The notes: a model not told the origin generated them from the letters alone. Shown: positions 44,545 to 54,191, numbered from the stretch's first letter. The stretch is DNA of 64,000 nucleotides from Bacillota bacterium (GCA_018818595.1 JAHIRM010000008.1:1-64000), one strand, 5' to 3'. Program-made: numbers and translations.

Positions 44545-46440
44545 CTATTCTTGAACGGGATGAAATAAATCGTTTTCGTAAACATACTTTAAGATACTAA
44601 CTGACAAAGGTGCTACATTTACATAAATGGAGTCTGAGAGCCCATGCATGGACTCTTGAACAGATTGAAGAGAACTTCCATTATATAAATTAGATCCTCC
44701 ATAAATGTCTTTATCACTATTTAATATTTCTTCATAGATTCCAGATCTTGGAACACCGATTTTATAATTCGTATAAGAAGATGGTGTCATATTTAGGATA
44801 ACAATACAAAAATTATCTTTATTTTTCGCATATCTTGCATAAACAAAAATCGATTGATCTGCATTATTTTGATCAATCCACCTAAATCCACTTGGGTCAT
44901 GATCAAGTTCAAAAAGAGGAGCGTGATAATTATAGACTTGGATTAAGTCTCTTACAAATCGATTTGCTCTCTCATGAAGTGGATATTCTAATAAAAACCA
45001 ATCTAATTCTTCTTTATCTTTCCACTCATGCATTTGTGCAAATTCTCCGCCCATAAATAAAAGCTTTTTCCCAGGGTGTGTAAATTGGAAACCTAATAAA
45101 GTCCTAAAATTAGCGAATTTTTGCCAATAATCTCCAGGCATTTTTGAAACAAGCGATTTCTTCCCATGAACGACTTCATCATGGGATAAGGGAAGTACAA
45201 ATCGCTCAGAATATGCATAAATCAAACCAAAAGTAATTAACTCATGATGATACTTTCTGTATATAGGGTCTTTTTCAAAATACGTTAGTGTATCATTCAT
45301 CCAACCCATGTTCCATTTATAATCAAACCCAATTCCACCATCATTAACAGAAGTGGTTAAATTAGGAAATGTTGTGGAATCTTCAGCAAACAATAAAACA
45401 GATGAGTCTTGTTCTTTCAAAGCATAGGAAAGATTTCTTAAGAATTCAATTGCAGGAAAATTGGTTCCAACAGTGGAGTCCCCTAAATAATAAATAATAT
45501 TGGACACAGCATCAATTCGAAGTCCATCTACATGAAAATAATTCATAAAGAAAAATGCATTAGAAATTAAAAAGCTTTTTGTTACGCCTTTTCCTAAATC
45601 TAAATTCACAGTTCCCCATATTTCATTTTCTCTAATTTTGTAATCATCATATTCGTATAATGGTTCTCCATCAAACAAGTAAAGTCCATGACTATCTTTA
45701 CAAATGTGTCCTGGTACCCAATCAAAGATGACACCAATATTTTCTTGATGACAACGATCAATCAGATACATTAAATCTTTTGGCACACCATATCTTGAAG
45801 TAGCACTATAATATCCAGTTCCTTGATATCCCCAAGATTCGTCTAAGGGATGTTCAACAATTGGCATTAATTCAATATGTGAAAATCCATGAGCTTTCAC
45901 ATAAGGAATTAAGTAATCAACTAATTCGTTGTATTTATGAAGCGTTCCATCTGGTTTAATCATCCATGTTCCTAAATGGACTTCATAAATAGCTAGTTTT
46001 GAAGAAAAGATGTCTTTATTTCTTCTTGAATCTAGATAGTCAAAATCATTCCAAGAATACCCTTCAATATCATATACTTTTGATGAAGTTTCTGGACGAT
46101 TGTCTGAAAAATAAGCATAGGGATCTGATTTAAAAATGGTTTGGCCATAACTTGTAACAATGCAATATTTGTATTTTTCCCATTCTCCAATTCCAGGAAC
46201 ATATATACTAAATATCCCTGAAGGATCAACCTTTTCAAGCACATGTGATCTAGAATCCCAATTGTTAAAATCTCCTACCAAAGAAATGATTTTAGCATGG
46301 GGCGCAAACACGGTGAATTCAACCCCTTGGGTTTGATTTAATTCGTCTTTGATTAAATGAGAGCCAAAATGTTTATATGCTTCCTTTAATTTACCTTCAT
46401 TAAATAAATATAAATCAAGTTCTGACATCCTTAAATTCAT
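44545..46440 (-). CDS. glgB: 1,4-alpha-glucan branching enzyme
   Basis: A 631-residue GH13 branching enzyme. An N-terminal CBM48-type beta-sandwich (GVEFTVFAPHAKIISLVGDF) precedes the catalytic barrel with ELMPIVEHPLDESWGYQGTG, VDGLRIDAVSNIIYYL (nucleophile Asp), VLLFAEDSTTFPN (acid/base Glu) and LPLSHDEVVHGKKSLVSKMP. It introduces alpha-1,6 branches into growing glycogen. AAGGGG lies six bases before the ATG. It is the first gene of the glg set and follows recX by only five bases, so the operon may start further upstream. Confidence 0.97.
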   Translation of the reverse strand: MNLRMSELDLYLFNEGKLKEAYKHFGSHLIKDELNQTQGVEFTVFAPHAKIISLVGDFNNWDSRSHVLEKVDPSGIFSIYVPGIGEWEKYKYCIVTSYGQTIFKSDPYAYFSDNRPETSSKVYDIEGYSWNDFDYLDSRRNKDIFSSKLAIYEVHLGTWMIKPDGTLHKYNELVDYLIPYVKAHGFSHIELMPIVEHPLDESWGYQGTGYYSATSRYGVPKDLMYLIDRCHQENIGVIFDWVPGHICKDSHGLYLFDGEPLYEYDDYKIRENEIWGTVNLDLGKGVTKSFLISNAFFFMNYFHVDGLRIDAVSNIIYYLGDSTVGTNFPAIEFLRNLSYALKEQDSSVLLFAEDSTTFPNLTTSVNDGGIGFDYKWNMGWMNDTLTYFEKDPIYRKYHHELITFGLIYAYSERFVLPLSHDEVVHGKKSLVSKMPGDYWQKFANFRTLLGFQFTHPGKKLLFMGGEFAQMHEWKDKEELDWFLLEYPLHERANRFVRDLIQVYNYHAPLFELDHDPSGFRWIDQNNADQSIFVYARYAKNKDNFCIVILNMTPSSYTNYKIGVPRSGIYEEILNSDKDIYGGSNLYNGSSLQSVQESMHGLSDSIYVNVAPLSVSILKYVYENDLFHPVQE

Positions 46441-46444
46441 ATTT

Positions 46445-47245
46445 TTATCCCCTTTCTAGAATCTTTTTAATATCTTGATATTGAAATCCTTTTCGAATAA
46501 ATGATGCAATTATTTTTTGTTTTGTTTCGAAAGTTGAAAGTTCTAAAGCCGAATATTTTTTTTGTTGTTTTTGCATTTCCAAAAGCAAAAGTTTTTCTTC
46601 ATCAATTACACTTAGAAAATCGCTTTGATGTTTTAATAGAAAAGAAGATACTACTTCTAAAGAATAACCTTTTTGATAAAGAAATTGTTTCATTTGCATC
46701 ATGGCTTTTCGAATAGATTGTAATTTCATCGTAGGTAATTTTTTTGAAAATAAAAGTTCTAGATTTAAGATAATGTCTTTTTCTTGAATAGAAAAAAGTG
46801 CATCTTTATAAAGTGTGGGTTCAATTCCTTTTTGTTTAAATAATTCTTCAAGTTTTAAAGGCCCAACTCTTTTTTGATAGAAATAAATTTCTAATATACT
46901 TGTAACGTATTTCTCGTCATTTAAAAGAGTTAGCTTATCAAGTTTTAAAATAATTGATTCCACAAAAAGTGTCTGAGAATCTAATTTCAAAAGATATTCT
47001 TTTACTTCATGTGTGCTTCTTTGTTTTTGTAAAGCAAATCGTAATGCTTTTTGATAAAACTCATCCATTTGTTGATCTTTAACAAATGTTTTGTAGGCTA
47101 AATCAGTAAATTCCTTTCCTCGAAGCAGTCTGTATTGAACAACTAAATCTTCGGATACTACAAATGAAACCTCCTCAAGATTTTCAAACAAAAATGATAC
47201 CTTATATTTTGTTTTGTCTTTCTTTACTTGATTTACTTTGATCAC
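46445..47245 (-). CDS. recX: Regulatory protein RecX
   Basis: A 266-residue helical protein built of three-helix RecX repeats: FYQKALRFALQKQRSTHEVK, VGPLKLEELFKQKGIEPTLY and IIASFIRKGFQYQDIKKILE, the last being the typical RecX ending. RecX modulates RecA filaments. The start is GTG 47245, ten bases after GAGGTG, giving a 44-nt overlap with yitT. No recA was seen in the window. Its position before glgB is probably just operon crowding. Confidence 0.85.
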   Translation of the reverse strand: MIKVNQVKKDKTKYKVSFLFENLEEVSFVVSEDLVVQYRLLRGKEFTDLAYKTFVKDQQMDEFYQKALRFALQKQRSTHEVKEYLLKLDSQTLFVESIILKLDKLTLLNDEKYVTSILEIYFYQKRVGPLKLEELFKQKGIEPTLYKDALFSIQEKDIILNLELLFSKKLPTMKLQSIRKAMMQMKQFLYQKGYSLEVVSSFLLKHQSDFLSVIDEEKLLLLEMQKQQKKYSALELSTFETKQKIIASFIRKGFQYQDIKKILERG

Positions 47246-48146
47246 GATTTAAAAACACCTCTTCTTTGGTAGACCATTCCCCATGAATTTCTGAAGCCGG
47301 AGTCGCAAAAACAAATGCTTTGGGGTCTGTATCAGAAATGATTTGTCTTACATAATGATATTCAGAGTTTTGAATAACCATAATTAATAGTGTTTTTTGA
47401 TGTTCTGTGTATCCACCTTGACTTTGAATTTCAGTCATCCCTCTACTAAACGTCGCGAAAATAGCGGCTTTTAATTCTTTTGGATGATCTGTGACAATGT
47501 TAATGGCCTTTTTGGATTGCATTCCAAGCAAGAAAGAATCGGCTACTTTTCCGGATAAGAAAACAATAACAATTGCATAAAGTGCATTAATAAATCCTTC
47601 GCTCAATCCTGCAGGATAAGTTAAGGCTCCAATCACAATCACGGTTGAATCAACAACGTATACGCAAACAGCAAGGGAAAGAAACGTATATTTTCTCATG
47701 ATTTTAATTAAAATATCGGTTCCACCAGTTGTTCCACCATAATGCACAACGATTGCAAAACCGATTCCGATTAATCCACCTGCATAAAGTGCTACCAGCA
47801 AAAGATCGTTTTCACCAAAAGTTGGATTTGTTATTGTAAGTTCAAATAGGGCAAGAAAGACTGGAAAAAGAAATGAGCCGTAAATACTTCTTACGAATTC
47901 TCTTTTTCCAAGAAATATTAAAGCAAAGAATAATAATATTATATTGAATAGTAAGGCAAGTAACGAAATAGGCACCTTTTCTAGATATCGATTGATGACC
48001 ATTGATAGTCCCGTCACTCCTCCTGTTACAATTCCAGAAGGAATAACAAAAAAGTAAAAAGCAAATGCCATAATAAATACGCCTATGGTTAAAAAGAAAT
48101 ATTGTTCTAATTTTCCTATTTGACGAAGTTGAAATTTTCTTGTCAT
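47202..48146 (-). CDS. YitT-family membrane protein
   Basis: A 314-residue protein: five N-terminal transmembrane helices with FFVIPSGIVTGGVTGLSMVI and GLIGIGFAIVVHYGGTTGGTDILIKIM, then a cytosolic DUF2179 domain (AAIFATFSRGMTEIQSQGGYT, then KTLLIMVIQNSEYHYVRQII). This is the full YitT layout. The function is unsettled. It lies 15 bp after prfB, as in many Bacillota, and overlaps recX. Confidence 0.92.
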   Translation of the reverse strand: MTRKFQLRQIGKLEQYFFLTIGVFIMAFAFYFFVIPSGIVTGGVTGLSMVINRYLEKVPISLLALLFNIILLFFALIFLGKREFVRSIYGSFLFPVFLALFELTITNPTFGENDLLLVALYAGGLIGIGFAIVVHYGGTTGGTDILIKIMRKYTFLSLAVCVYVVDSTVIVIGALTYPAGLSEGFINALYAIVIVFLSGKVADSFLLGMQSKKAINIVTDHPKELKAAIFATFSRGMTEIQSQGGYTEHQKTLLIMVIQNSEYHYVRQIISDTDPKAFVFATPASEIHGEWSTKEEVFLNRDQSKSSKERQNKI

Positions 48147-48161
48147 AGAACCCCTCTCTTT

Positions 48162-49259
48162 TTATTCGCTAAATTTTAATAAATATGCTTGAATAAAATC
48201 ATCTAAATCTCCATTCATTACTTTTTCAGCATTTGATGTTTCATACCCTGTTCTTAAATCTTTCACCATGGAATAAGGATGAAAAACATAAGATCGAATT
48301 TGACTTCCAAATGCATTACTAACATTGCTTGTAGAAAAAGTATTCAATTTTGCTTGTTTTTTTTCTAGTTCAAGTTGAAATAATTTTCCTTTTAATACAT
48401 GCATTGCGGTATCTTTATTTTGTAATTGGCTTCTTTCATTTTGACAAGTTACCACCGTTTTAGTCGGTAAATGAGTGATTCGGACTGCTGAATCGGTTGT
48501 ATTAACGCTTTGTCCACCATTGCCGCTTGATCGATATGTATCAATTTTTAAATCTTGTTCATTGATTTCTACCTCAATGGATTCGTCAATTTCTGGAACT
48601 ACCGAAACAGAAGCAAAAGACGTGTGTCTTTTCCCAGAAGCATCAAAAGGAGATAGTCTTACTAAACGATGAACTCCTGATTCTGCTTTTAAATATCCAT
48701 AAGCATTTTTCCCAGTGACAAGGATCGTCGCAGATTTTAATCCAGCTTCGTCTCCATCTAAATAATCTAGTACTGTCACTTTAAAGTTTTTTGAATCGGC
48801 CCATCTTGTATACATTCTATATAGCATTTCGGCCCAATCTTGTGATTCCGTACCTCCTGCACCAGGATGAAAATCGATTACTGCATTTAATTTGTCATAA
48901 GGTTTGTTTAACAACATCTTAATGGTCAATTCATCTGTCTTCTTTTGGAAAAGATGTGTAAGTTCGGGAATATTATCTAAATTCAACTCGTCATCGACTA
49001 AAGAAAGTTCATAAGTTAGTTCTAATGTTTCATATAATTCAATGATTTCATCATACATTTGCGTCAATGATTTAATTTCGTTGGCTTCTTGAATAACTAG
49101 TTGGGCTGATTTTGGATCTTGCCAAAAATCAGATGCAAAAGTTAATTGATCTAGATTTTTCAATTTATCTCTAAATTTATCAATGTTAAAGGCTTGTTTT
49201 AACAACAAAAGCCGATCGTTTTGATCGGAAATGATTGTTTTTAAATCTAAATAGGTCAT
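48162..49259 (-). CDS. prfB: Peptide chain release factor 2
   Basis: A 365-residue RF2 ending translation at TGA and TAA. It has the GGQ peptidyl-hydrolysis loop (TYRSSGNGGQSVNTTDSAVRITH), the RF2 anticodon-like SPFD (LVRLSPFDASGKRHTSFASV) and N-terminal FASDFWQDPKSAQLVI that aligns with the usual FW..Q.KA. The frame is open from ATG, with no in-frame TGA and no CTTTGA shift site near codon 25, so the programmed +1 frameshift found in many prfB genes is absent. Its presence supports the standard genetic code. Confidence 0.96.
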   Translation of the reverse strand: MTYLDLKTIISDQNDRLLLLKQAFNIDKFRDKLKNLDQLTFASDFWQDPKSAQLVIQEANEIKSLTQMYDEIIELYETLELTYELSLVDDELNLDNIPELTHLFQKKTDELTIKMLLNKPYDKLNAVIDFHPGAGGTESQDWAEMLYRMYTRWADSKNFKVTVLDYLDGDEAGLKSATILVTGKNAYGYLKAESGVHRLVRLSPFDASGKRHTSFASVSVVPEIDESIEVEINEQDLKIDTYRSSGNGGQSVNTTDSAVRITHLPTKTVVTCQNERSQLQNKDTAMHVLKGKLFQLELEKKQAKLNTFSTSNVSNAFGSQIRSYVFHPYSMVKDLRTGYETSNAEKVMNGDLDDFIQAYLLKFSE

Positions 49260-49270
49260 ATTATCACCTT

Positions 49271-51766
49271 TTATTGGTTTTTCCCGTGGCAGTATTTATA
49301 TTTTTTCCCACTTCCACAAGGACAAGGATCGTTTCTTCCAACTCTTTCAGAAACTTTTACTGGTTGTTTTTTTCTTGAGTCATCTTCTTTTCCGGAAAGA
49401 GTACTAATAGGTTTTGCGACTTGAACTCTTTCTGTATTTTGTCTGACTTGTGCTTTTAAAACAAATCTTGTCACATCGTTTTGAATGTTTTGAACCATTG
49501 TTTCGAACATTTTAAACCCATACTCTTGATATTCTCTAAACGGGTTAATTTGACCGTAACTTTGAAGCGTTACGGATTGTCTCAATTCACTCATTGCATC
49601 AATGTGTTGAACCCAGTACGTATCAACAACTCTTAACGTAATCGCTTTTAAGAAATCATTATAAATTTTTACGGAAGATAATGCTTTCTTTTCTTCCACT
49701 TCTTTTTTGTATTGGTCTAAAACATATTCAAGAATATTAGTTGAACTATTTTGTATAATCTTTGAATCAATAGAATCTTTTGAAAAGAAACGATCTAGCA
49801 TTTTACTCATAGCATCTAAATCATCTGCATGATTATTGACGATTCGAGTTAAAGTGGCCTCAATCATTTGATTTACAGAATCTTCAATGGTTTCATTGAA
49901 TAATACGTCCGTTCTTTGTTGATAAATAATTTCTCTTTGACGACGTAAAACTTCATCATATTGTAAAACAGTTTTTCGACGATCAAAGTTGTTACCTTCA
50001 ATTTGACTTTGAGCTCTTAAAACAAGTTTGGAAAACATGCCATATTCTAATGGTTCTTCCGTATCGGATCCTTTTTGAACCGTAATCATAGAAATCATTC
50101 TTTTGAAACGGTCTCCACCAAATCGACGTAATAAATCATCATCTGCAGATAAATAGAATCTAGAATATCCAGGATCACCTTGACGACCACTTCGTCCTCT
50201 TAATTGGTTGTCAATTCGTCTTGATTCATGCCTTTCAGTACCAATGACGGCTAATCCACCTAAAGCGACAACTCCCTCGCCTAATTTAATATCCGTTCCA
50301 CGTCCAGCCATATTCGTTGCGATAGTAACAGCAAATTTCTGTCCTGCATTTTCAACGATTTCCGCTTCTCTTTCATGTTGTTTTGCGTTCAATACATTAT
50401 GCTTAACGCTCTTTTTTCGAAGAAGAGAAGATAATAACTCTGAACTTTCAATCGAAATAGTACCAATAAGCATAGGTTGCCCTAATAGATGTCTTCTTTG
50501 AATTTCTTCCGCAAGTGCTTTATATTTTGCTTCCATAGAAGCAAAAATCAAATCATTTTCATCTTTCCGAACAACTGGCATATTAGTAGGAATTTCCACA
50601 ACATACATGTTGTAGATGTTTCTAAATTCTTCTTCCTCTGTCTTAGCAGTACCTGTCATACCAGATAATTTTTTGTACATTCTAAAGAAATTTTGAAAGG
50701 TAATCGTCGCTAACGTCGTTGTTTCTTTCTTTATTTCAACGGCTTCTTTAGCTTCTAAGGCTTGATGGAGTCCTTCAGAAAATTGTCGTCCATGCATTAA
50801 TCTACCGGTAAAAGGGTCAACAATAATTACTTTTCCCTCTTGGACAACATAATCGATGTCTCTTGTCATAATAAAATTGGCTCTAAGGGAATTATTAATA
50901 TGATGTAGTAAAGTAACATTTGTAACATCATATAAATTATCTAATTGAAAATATTCTTCTGCTAATTGAACTCCTTTTTCGGATAAATTGATGGTTTTGT
51001 CTTTAATATCCACTTGGAAGTCTTCATCAAGTTTAAGACGAATCGCAAAATAATTTGCTTGTTTATACAATTCTGCTGTGTTTTTTTCTCCTCCAGATAT
51101 AATTAAAGGGGTTCTTGCTTCATCAACTAAAATAGAGTCGACCTCATCAATAATAGCAAAATTAAGAGGTCTTTGAGAAATGGATTCTTTATAAATAACC
51201 ATATGATCTCTTAAGTAATCGAACCCTAATTCGTTATTTGTTGAATATAAAATGTCACAATTATAAACTTCTTGTTTTTGTTCTGGAGTTAAATCACGGA
51301 TGTTTAACCCTACAGTCAGTCCTAAAAAACGAAACAAATCGCCAATTTCACCAATTACTTCACGCCCTGCTAAATACTCATTAACGGTTACAATGTGAAC
51401 ACCTTTTCCAGTTAAAGCATTTAAATAAGCTGGCATAACAGCGGTCAATGTTTTTCCTTCACCTGTTTTCATTTCAGCAATATTGCCTTCATGAATAACC
51501 ATAGCTCCCATTACTTGTACTTTAAACGGAGATAATCCTGTAACTCTTATGGATGCTTCTCTTACTACAGCGAATGCTTCAACAAGCAAAGAATCTAATG
51601 ATTCACCTTCAAGATATCTCTTTTTGAACTCCACGGTTTTTGCTTGCAACTCTTCATCTGACATCACTTTATATTCTGCTTCTACAGCAAGAACTTGTAG
51701 AGCAGTTTTTTCTAACCTTTTTAATGTTTTTTTATTACTATCAAACATTTTAAACATGTTATTCAC
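49271..51766 (-). CDS. secA: Preprotein translocase ATPase SecA
   Basis: An 831-residue motor ATPase. It shows Walker A EMKTGEGKTLTAVMPAYLNA, DEAD-type FAIIDEVDSILVDEARTPLI, TNMAGRGTDIKLG, RGRSGRQGDPGYSRFYLS, and the C-terminal zinc/SecB-type motif RNDPCPCGSGKKYKYCHGKN. It drives protein export through SecYEG. It stands between hpf and prfB, as in Bacillus. A promoter (51786-51815) lies directly upstream. Confidence 0.98.
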   Translation of the reverse strand: MNNMFKMFDSNKKTLKRLEKTALQVLAVEAEYKVMSDEELQAKTVEFKKRYLEGESLDSLLVEAFAVVREASIRVTGLSPFKVQVMGAMVIHEGNIAEMKTGEGKTLTAVMPAYLNALTGKGVHIVTVNEYLAGREVIGEIGDLFRFLGLTVGLNIRDLTPEQKQEVYNCDILYSTNNELGFDYLRDHMVIYKESISQRPLNFAIIDEVDSILVDEARTPLIISGGEKNTAELYKQANYFAIRLKLDEDFQVDIKDKTINLSEKGVQLAEEYFQLDNLYDVTNVTLLHHINNSLRANFIMTRDIDYVVQEGKVIIVDPFTGRLMHGRQFSEGLHQALEAKEAVEIKKETTTLATITFQNFFRMYKKLSGMTGTAKTEEEEFRNIYNMYVVEIPTNMPVVRKDENDLIFASMEAKYKALAEEIQRRHLLGQPMLIGTISIESSELLSSLLRKKSVKHNVLNAKQHEREAEIVENAGQKFAVTIATNMAGRGTDIKLGEGVVALGGLAVIGTERHESRRIDNQLRGRSGRQGDPGYSRFYLSADDDLLRRFGGDRFKRMISMITVQKGSDTEEPLEYGMFSKLVLRAQSQIEGNNFDRRKTVLQYDEVLRRQREIIYQQRTDVLFNETIEDSVNQMIEATLTRIVNNHADDLDAMSKMLDRFFSKDSIDSKIIQNSSTNILEYVLDQYKKEVEEKKALSSVKIYNDFLKAITLRVVDTYWVQHIDAMSELRQSVTLQSYGQINPFREYQEYGFKMFETMVQNIQNDVTRFVLKAQVRQNTERVQVAKPISTLSGKEDDSRKKQPVKVSERVGRNDPCPCGSGKKYKYCHGKNQ

Positions 51767-51785
51767 CTCTTCGTTAACATCTATA

Positions 51786-51815
51786 ATAATACCACAAAAT
51801 ACACCCTATATTCAA
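51786..51815 (-). promoter_or_regulatory. Promoter of secA
   Basis: TTGAAT (51810-51815), 18-nt spacer, TATTAT (51786-51791), downstream of the hpf terminator. Confidence 0.6.
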
Positions 51816-51836
51816 CTAAAATCACCTTGATACAAA

Positions 51837-51866
51837 AAAAAGTGACCTAAAAGGTCACTGTTAAAT
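51837..51866 (-). terminator. Terminator after hpf
   Basis: AGTGACCT-TTT-AGGTCACT followed by eight T. Confidence 0.9.
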
Positions 51867-51869
51867 TAG

Positions 51870-52406
51870 CTATTCGGTTTCAATCAAACCGTATTTGCCA
51901 TCATCTCTTAAGTAGAGTAAATTAACTTGCTTATCTTCGTTATAGTAAATGAAGAAATCGTGGCCTAGTAATTCCATTTGAGTAATGGCCTCATCAAGAG
52001 ATAAAATGTCTAATTTGATGCGCTTTTTCTTGATTGGAGAAATAAGTTCTTTTTCTAATTCTTCTAAATTAAACTCATCATTTTTGAATGCATCTTTTAA
52101 GCCTGTTTTTTCTTGTAAACTTCGATTCATTTTGTGTTTATTTTTTCGAATTTGTGCTTCTAATTTGTCAATGGCGTGGTCGATTGCAGCATATAAATCT
52201 TTGTCTTCGACTTCAGCGCGGATGGTAATGAATTTAATCGGTATGGTAATTTCAACTTTTGTTAAATCTTTGTAAATCTTACAAACTACAAACGCTTCTA
52301 ATTCTTCTGAAAATACTTTTTCGATTTTTTTGAGCTTTTTTTCGAAATATGCCCTGATTGCATCTGTAATTTCAAACCCACTCTTGCCTCTTACATCAAG
52401 TTTCAT
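51870..52406 (-). CDS. hpf: Ribosome hibernation-promoting factor, long form
   Basis: A 178-residue protein. The N-terminal 105 residues are the HPF/YfiA domain (RGKSGFEITDAIRAYFEKKL, then DKDLYAAIDHAIDKLEAQIR). The C-terminal 55 residues are the long-HPF dimerisation domain (RIKLDILSLDEAITQMELLG, then HDFFIYYNEDKQVNLLYLRD). Long HPF forms inactive 100S ribosome dimers. It has its own promoter and terminator. Confidence 0.96.
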   Translation of the reverse strand: MKLDVRGKSGFEITDAIRAYFEKKLKKIEKVFSEELEAFVVCKIYKDLTKVEITIPIKFITIRAEVEDKDLYAAIDHAIDKLEAQIRKNKHKMNRSLQEKTGLKDAFKNDEFNLEELEKELISPIKKKRIKLDILSLDEAITQMELLGHDFFIYYNEDKQVNLLYLRDDGKYGLIETE

Positions 52407-52442
52407 TCAAATCACTCCTTTTTGTATTTAAAATCCAATTTT

Positions 52443-52471
52443 ATTATAACACCAAAAAAATTAGATGTAAA
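52443..52471 (-). promoter_or_regulatory. Promoter of hpf
   Basis: TTTACA (52466-52471), 17-nt spacer, TATAAT (52443-52448). Confidence 0.8.
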
Positions 52472-52498
52472 CTAAGGCGCAGGAATTTTACAAAATAT

Positions 52499-52891
52499 TC
52501 AAAATATCCTCACATACTTACTTAAATCAAATATTCCAAGTGAATAAAACATAATGTTTTTATAACTTGAAAAATAGGTAAACCAATTTGGCAAATTTTG
52601 ATAGTCATCTAAATCTAAAAATAGAATTATATCAAAATCATTTTTGTGTGAAATGGCTACATTTAAAGGTTTAACTAAATATTTCATTAAATATAATTCT
52701 TTGGAAAAATCAATAGTTAAATCAACATATAAATAATAGTAATGTATGAGCCCTCCTTGAAAAGGAATAACTTCAACTTGTAAAATTGGTGAATATACAT
52801 TTTCACATAAAGAACAAATATCTTCAAAATGAAATAGAGTTTGAAATGAGGTTTCCATTAAAAAAAATTGATTACAAATTTTACATTTCAT
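52499..52891 (-). CDS. Shortened ComFC-like protein (zinc-ribbon part without the PRTase site)
   Basis: A 130-residue protein starting in the last codon of comFA (ATGAAATG overlap). It begins with two CxxC pairs, CKICNQFF and CSLCENV, as ComFC does. The normal protein is about 230 residues and ends in a phosphoribosyltransferase domain with a DDxxTTGxT loop. That loop is absent, and the C-terminal 75 residues (DFDIILFLDLDDYQNLPNWF) keep only a general resemblance. No remnant of the missing part was found in the 90 bp before hpf. ComFC acts in DNA uptake; whether this version is functional is doubtful. Confidence 0.65.
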   Translation of the reverse strand: MKCKICNQFFLMETSFQTLFHFEDICSLCENVYSPILQVEVIPFQGGLIHYYYLYVDLTIDFSKELYLMKYLVKPLNVAISHKNDFDIILFLDLDDYQNLPNWFTYFSSYKNIMFYSLGIFDLSKYVRIF

Positions 52892-54162
52892 TCGACGTAA
52901 ATTCTTTCTGATAATTTGTGTTTATTCATAAGAATCAAATTTGATTTTGCTTTTGTCATTGCTTTCGACATAAATTCAGAAAAAAATATAATTTCTCCAT
53001 TTGGATACATTAGATTTCTACCGACTCTTCCTGCAATTTGAATTAATACATTACTTGTAAATATAGGATGGTCTGATAAAACAACAGCAACATTAATATT
53101 AGAAAATGTAACGCCTCTTTCAAGAATAGTCGTTGTGATTAAAAACAAAAATTTGTCTTTTTTGAATTCGTTCAAAATGTAGGATTTATTTTTTATTTTA
53201 CTGTGATAAATTTCTGTCAAATATCCATAAGATAATAGTATATGATGCATACGTATACCAAATAAAATGGAAGGCACAAATAACAAAACTTTTTTACCTA
53301 AATTTTGCCACTCATCCAATTTTTGTTTAATAATTGTTGGTATCATTTTATTTGAAAATGTTTTTTCTAAATGAATTACTTGTTCAAATTGAGGTAAGTC
53401 TAAGGAATGATTATGAAATCTTGAATATACTTGAAAATGATCAATTATATTTTTCTTTATTAAAATAGAATACTCTTTTGAAATAGTGGCAGACATATAT
53501 ATTATAATTCCATTTGGTTTTAGGGCCTTTTGAACTAATCTTTGTAGAAATGGATTATCTTTAAACGGAAAAGCGTCGACTTCATCTACAATCATAAGGT
53601 CAAATTCTTGATAGTAGTGAATTAACTGATTCATCGTTGATAACAATAAATGAGCAAACTCATCGTCTTTAGATTGATCATATAAAGATTTAATGATTGT
53701 GTCTGGAAAATGTTTTTGAAACCTTGAAGCAAGTTCAATGACAACTTGTTTTCTTGGAATAGCATAGCAAATTTTCATTTTTTTGTTTAAGGCATACAGT
53801 ATTGCATTAAAAGTCATTTCTGTTTTACCTGCACCACATACTGCTTCTAAAAAACAACTTCGTTTATTTTGAATCGATTTAAGGATAAAATTACTAGCGT
53901 TTTCTTGAATCTGAGTTAGAGGAAAAGACAGTATTAAGCGATGTTCTCTTTCTTCTACAAATCGATTATATCGATATAATCTGGTCGAATAAGCTAAATA
54001 TCCATTAATCTCACAGTCCATACAATGATCATAATTATCTCTTCCTAAGTAATGTCTTTCCTTTGAAGAAAGACACCTATTACAAGTATTCATATCGAAC
54101 AATGGCACAATTTGAATTGTTTTTTCATTTCTTTTATAAATGGATTCTCTCAAATAAAACAC
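52888..54162 (-). CDS. comFA: ComFA-like DNA-uptake helicase
   Basis: A 424-residue DEAD-type helicase. It has an N-terminal four-cysteine zinc motif (CNRCLSSKERHYLG, then CMDCEI), Walker A FLEAVCGAGKTEMTFNAILY, LMIVDEVDAFPF, and the helicase C-terminus ITTTILERGVTFSNINVAVV with QIAGRVGRN. ComFA drives DNA import in competent Bacillota. The start is uncertain: GTG 54162 has no ribosome site and lies in the right arm of a hairpin, and a TTG nine bases on is possible. The length is normal. Confidence 0.9.
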   Translation of the reverse strand: MFYLRESIYKRNEKTIQIVPLFDMNTCNRCLSSKERHYLGRDNYDHCMDCEINGYLAYSTRLYRYNRFVEEREHRLILSFPLTQIQENASNFILKSIQNKRSCFLEAVCGAGKTEMTFNAILYALNKKMKICYAIPRKQVVIELASRFQKHFPDTIIKSLYDQSKDDEFAHLLLSTMNQLIHYYQEFDLMIVDEVDAFPFKDNPFLQRLVQKALKPNGIIIYMSATISKEYSILIKKNIIDHFQVYSRFHNHSLDLPQFEQVIHLEKTFSNKMIPTIIKQKLDEWQNLGKKVLLFVPSILFGIRMHHILLSYGYLTEIYHSKIKNKSYILNEFKKDKFLFLITTTILERGVTFSNINVAVVLSDHPIFTSNVLIQIAGRVGRNLMYPNGEIIFFSEFMSKAMTKAKSNLILMNKHKLSERIYVE

Positions 54163-54191
54163 CCACTAACATATATACCAATTAGTGGGTG
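54160..54191 (-). terminator. Terminator between leuS and comFA, overlapping the comFA start
   Basis: CACCCACTAA / TTAGTGGGTG arms with a 12-nt loop, followed by TTTTATTTG. It lies 12 bp after the leuS stop and contains the likely comFA initiation codon. Confidence 0.8.

Noticed and set aside
46032-46244. Open frames inside housekeeping genes (for example inside glgB, secA and metK)
   Set aside because: They lie in alternative frames of well-recognised genes and lack ribosome sites, so they were treated as shadows.
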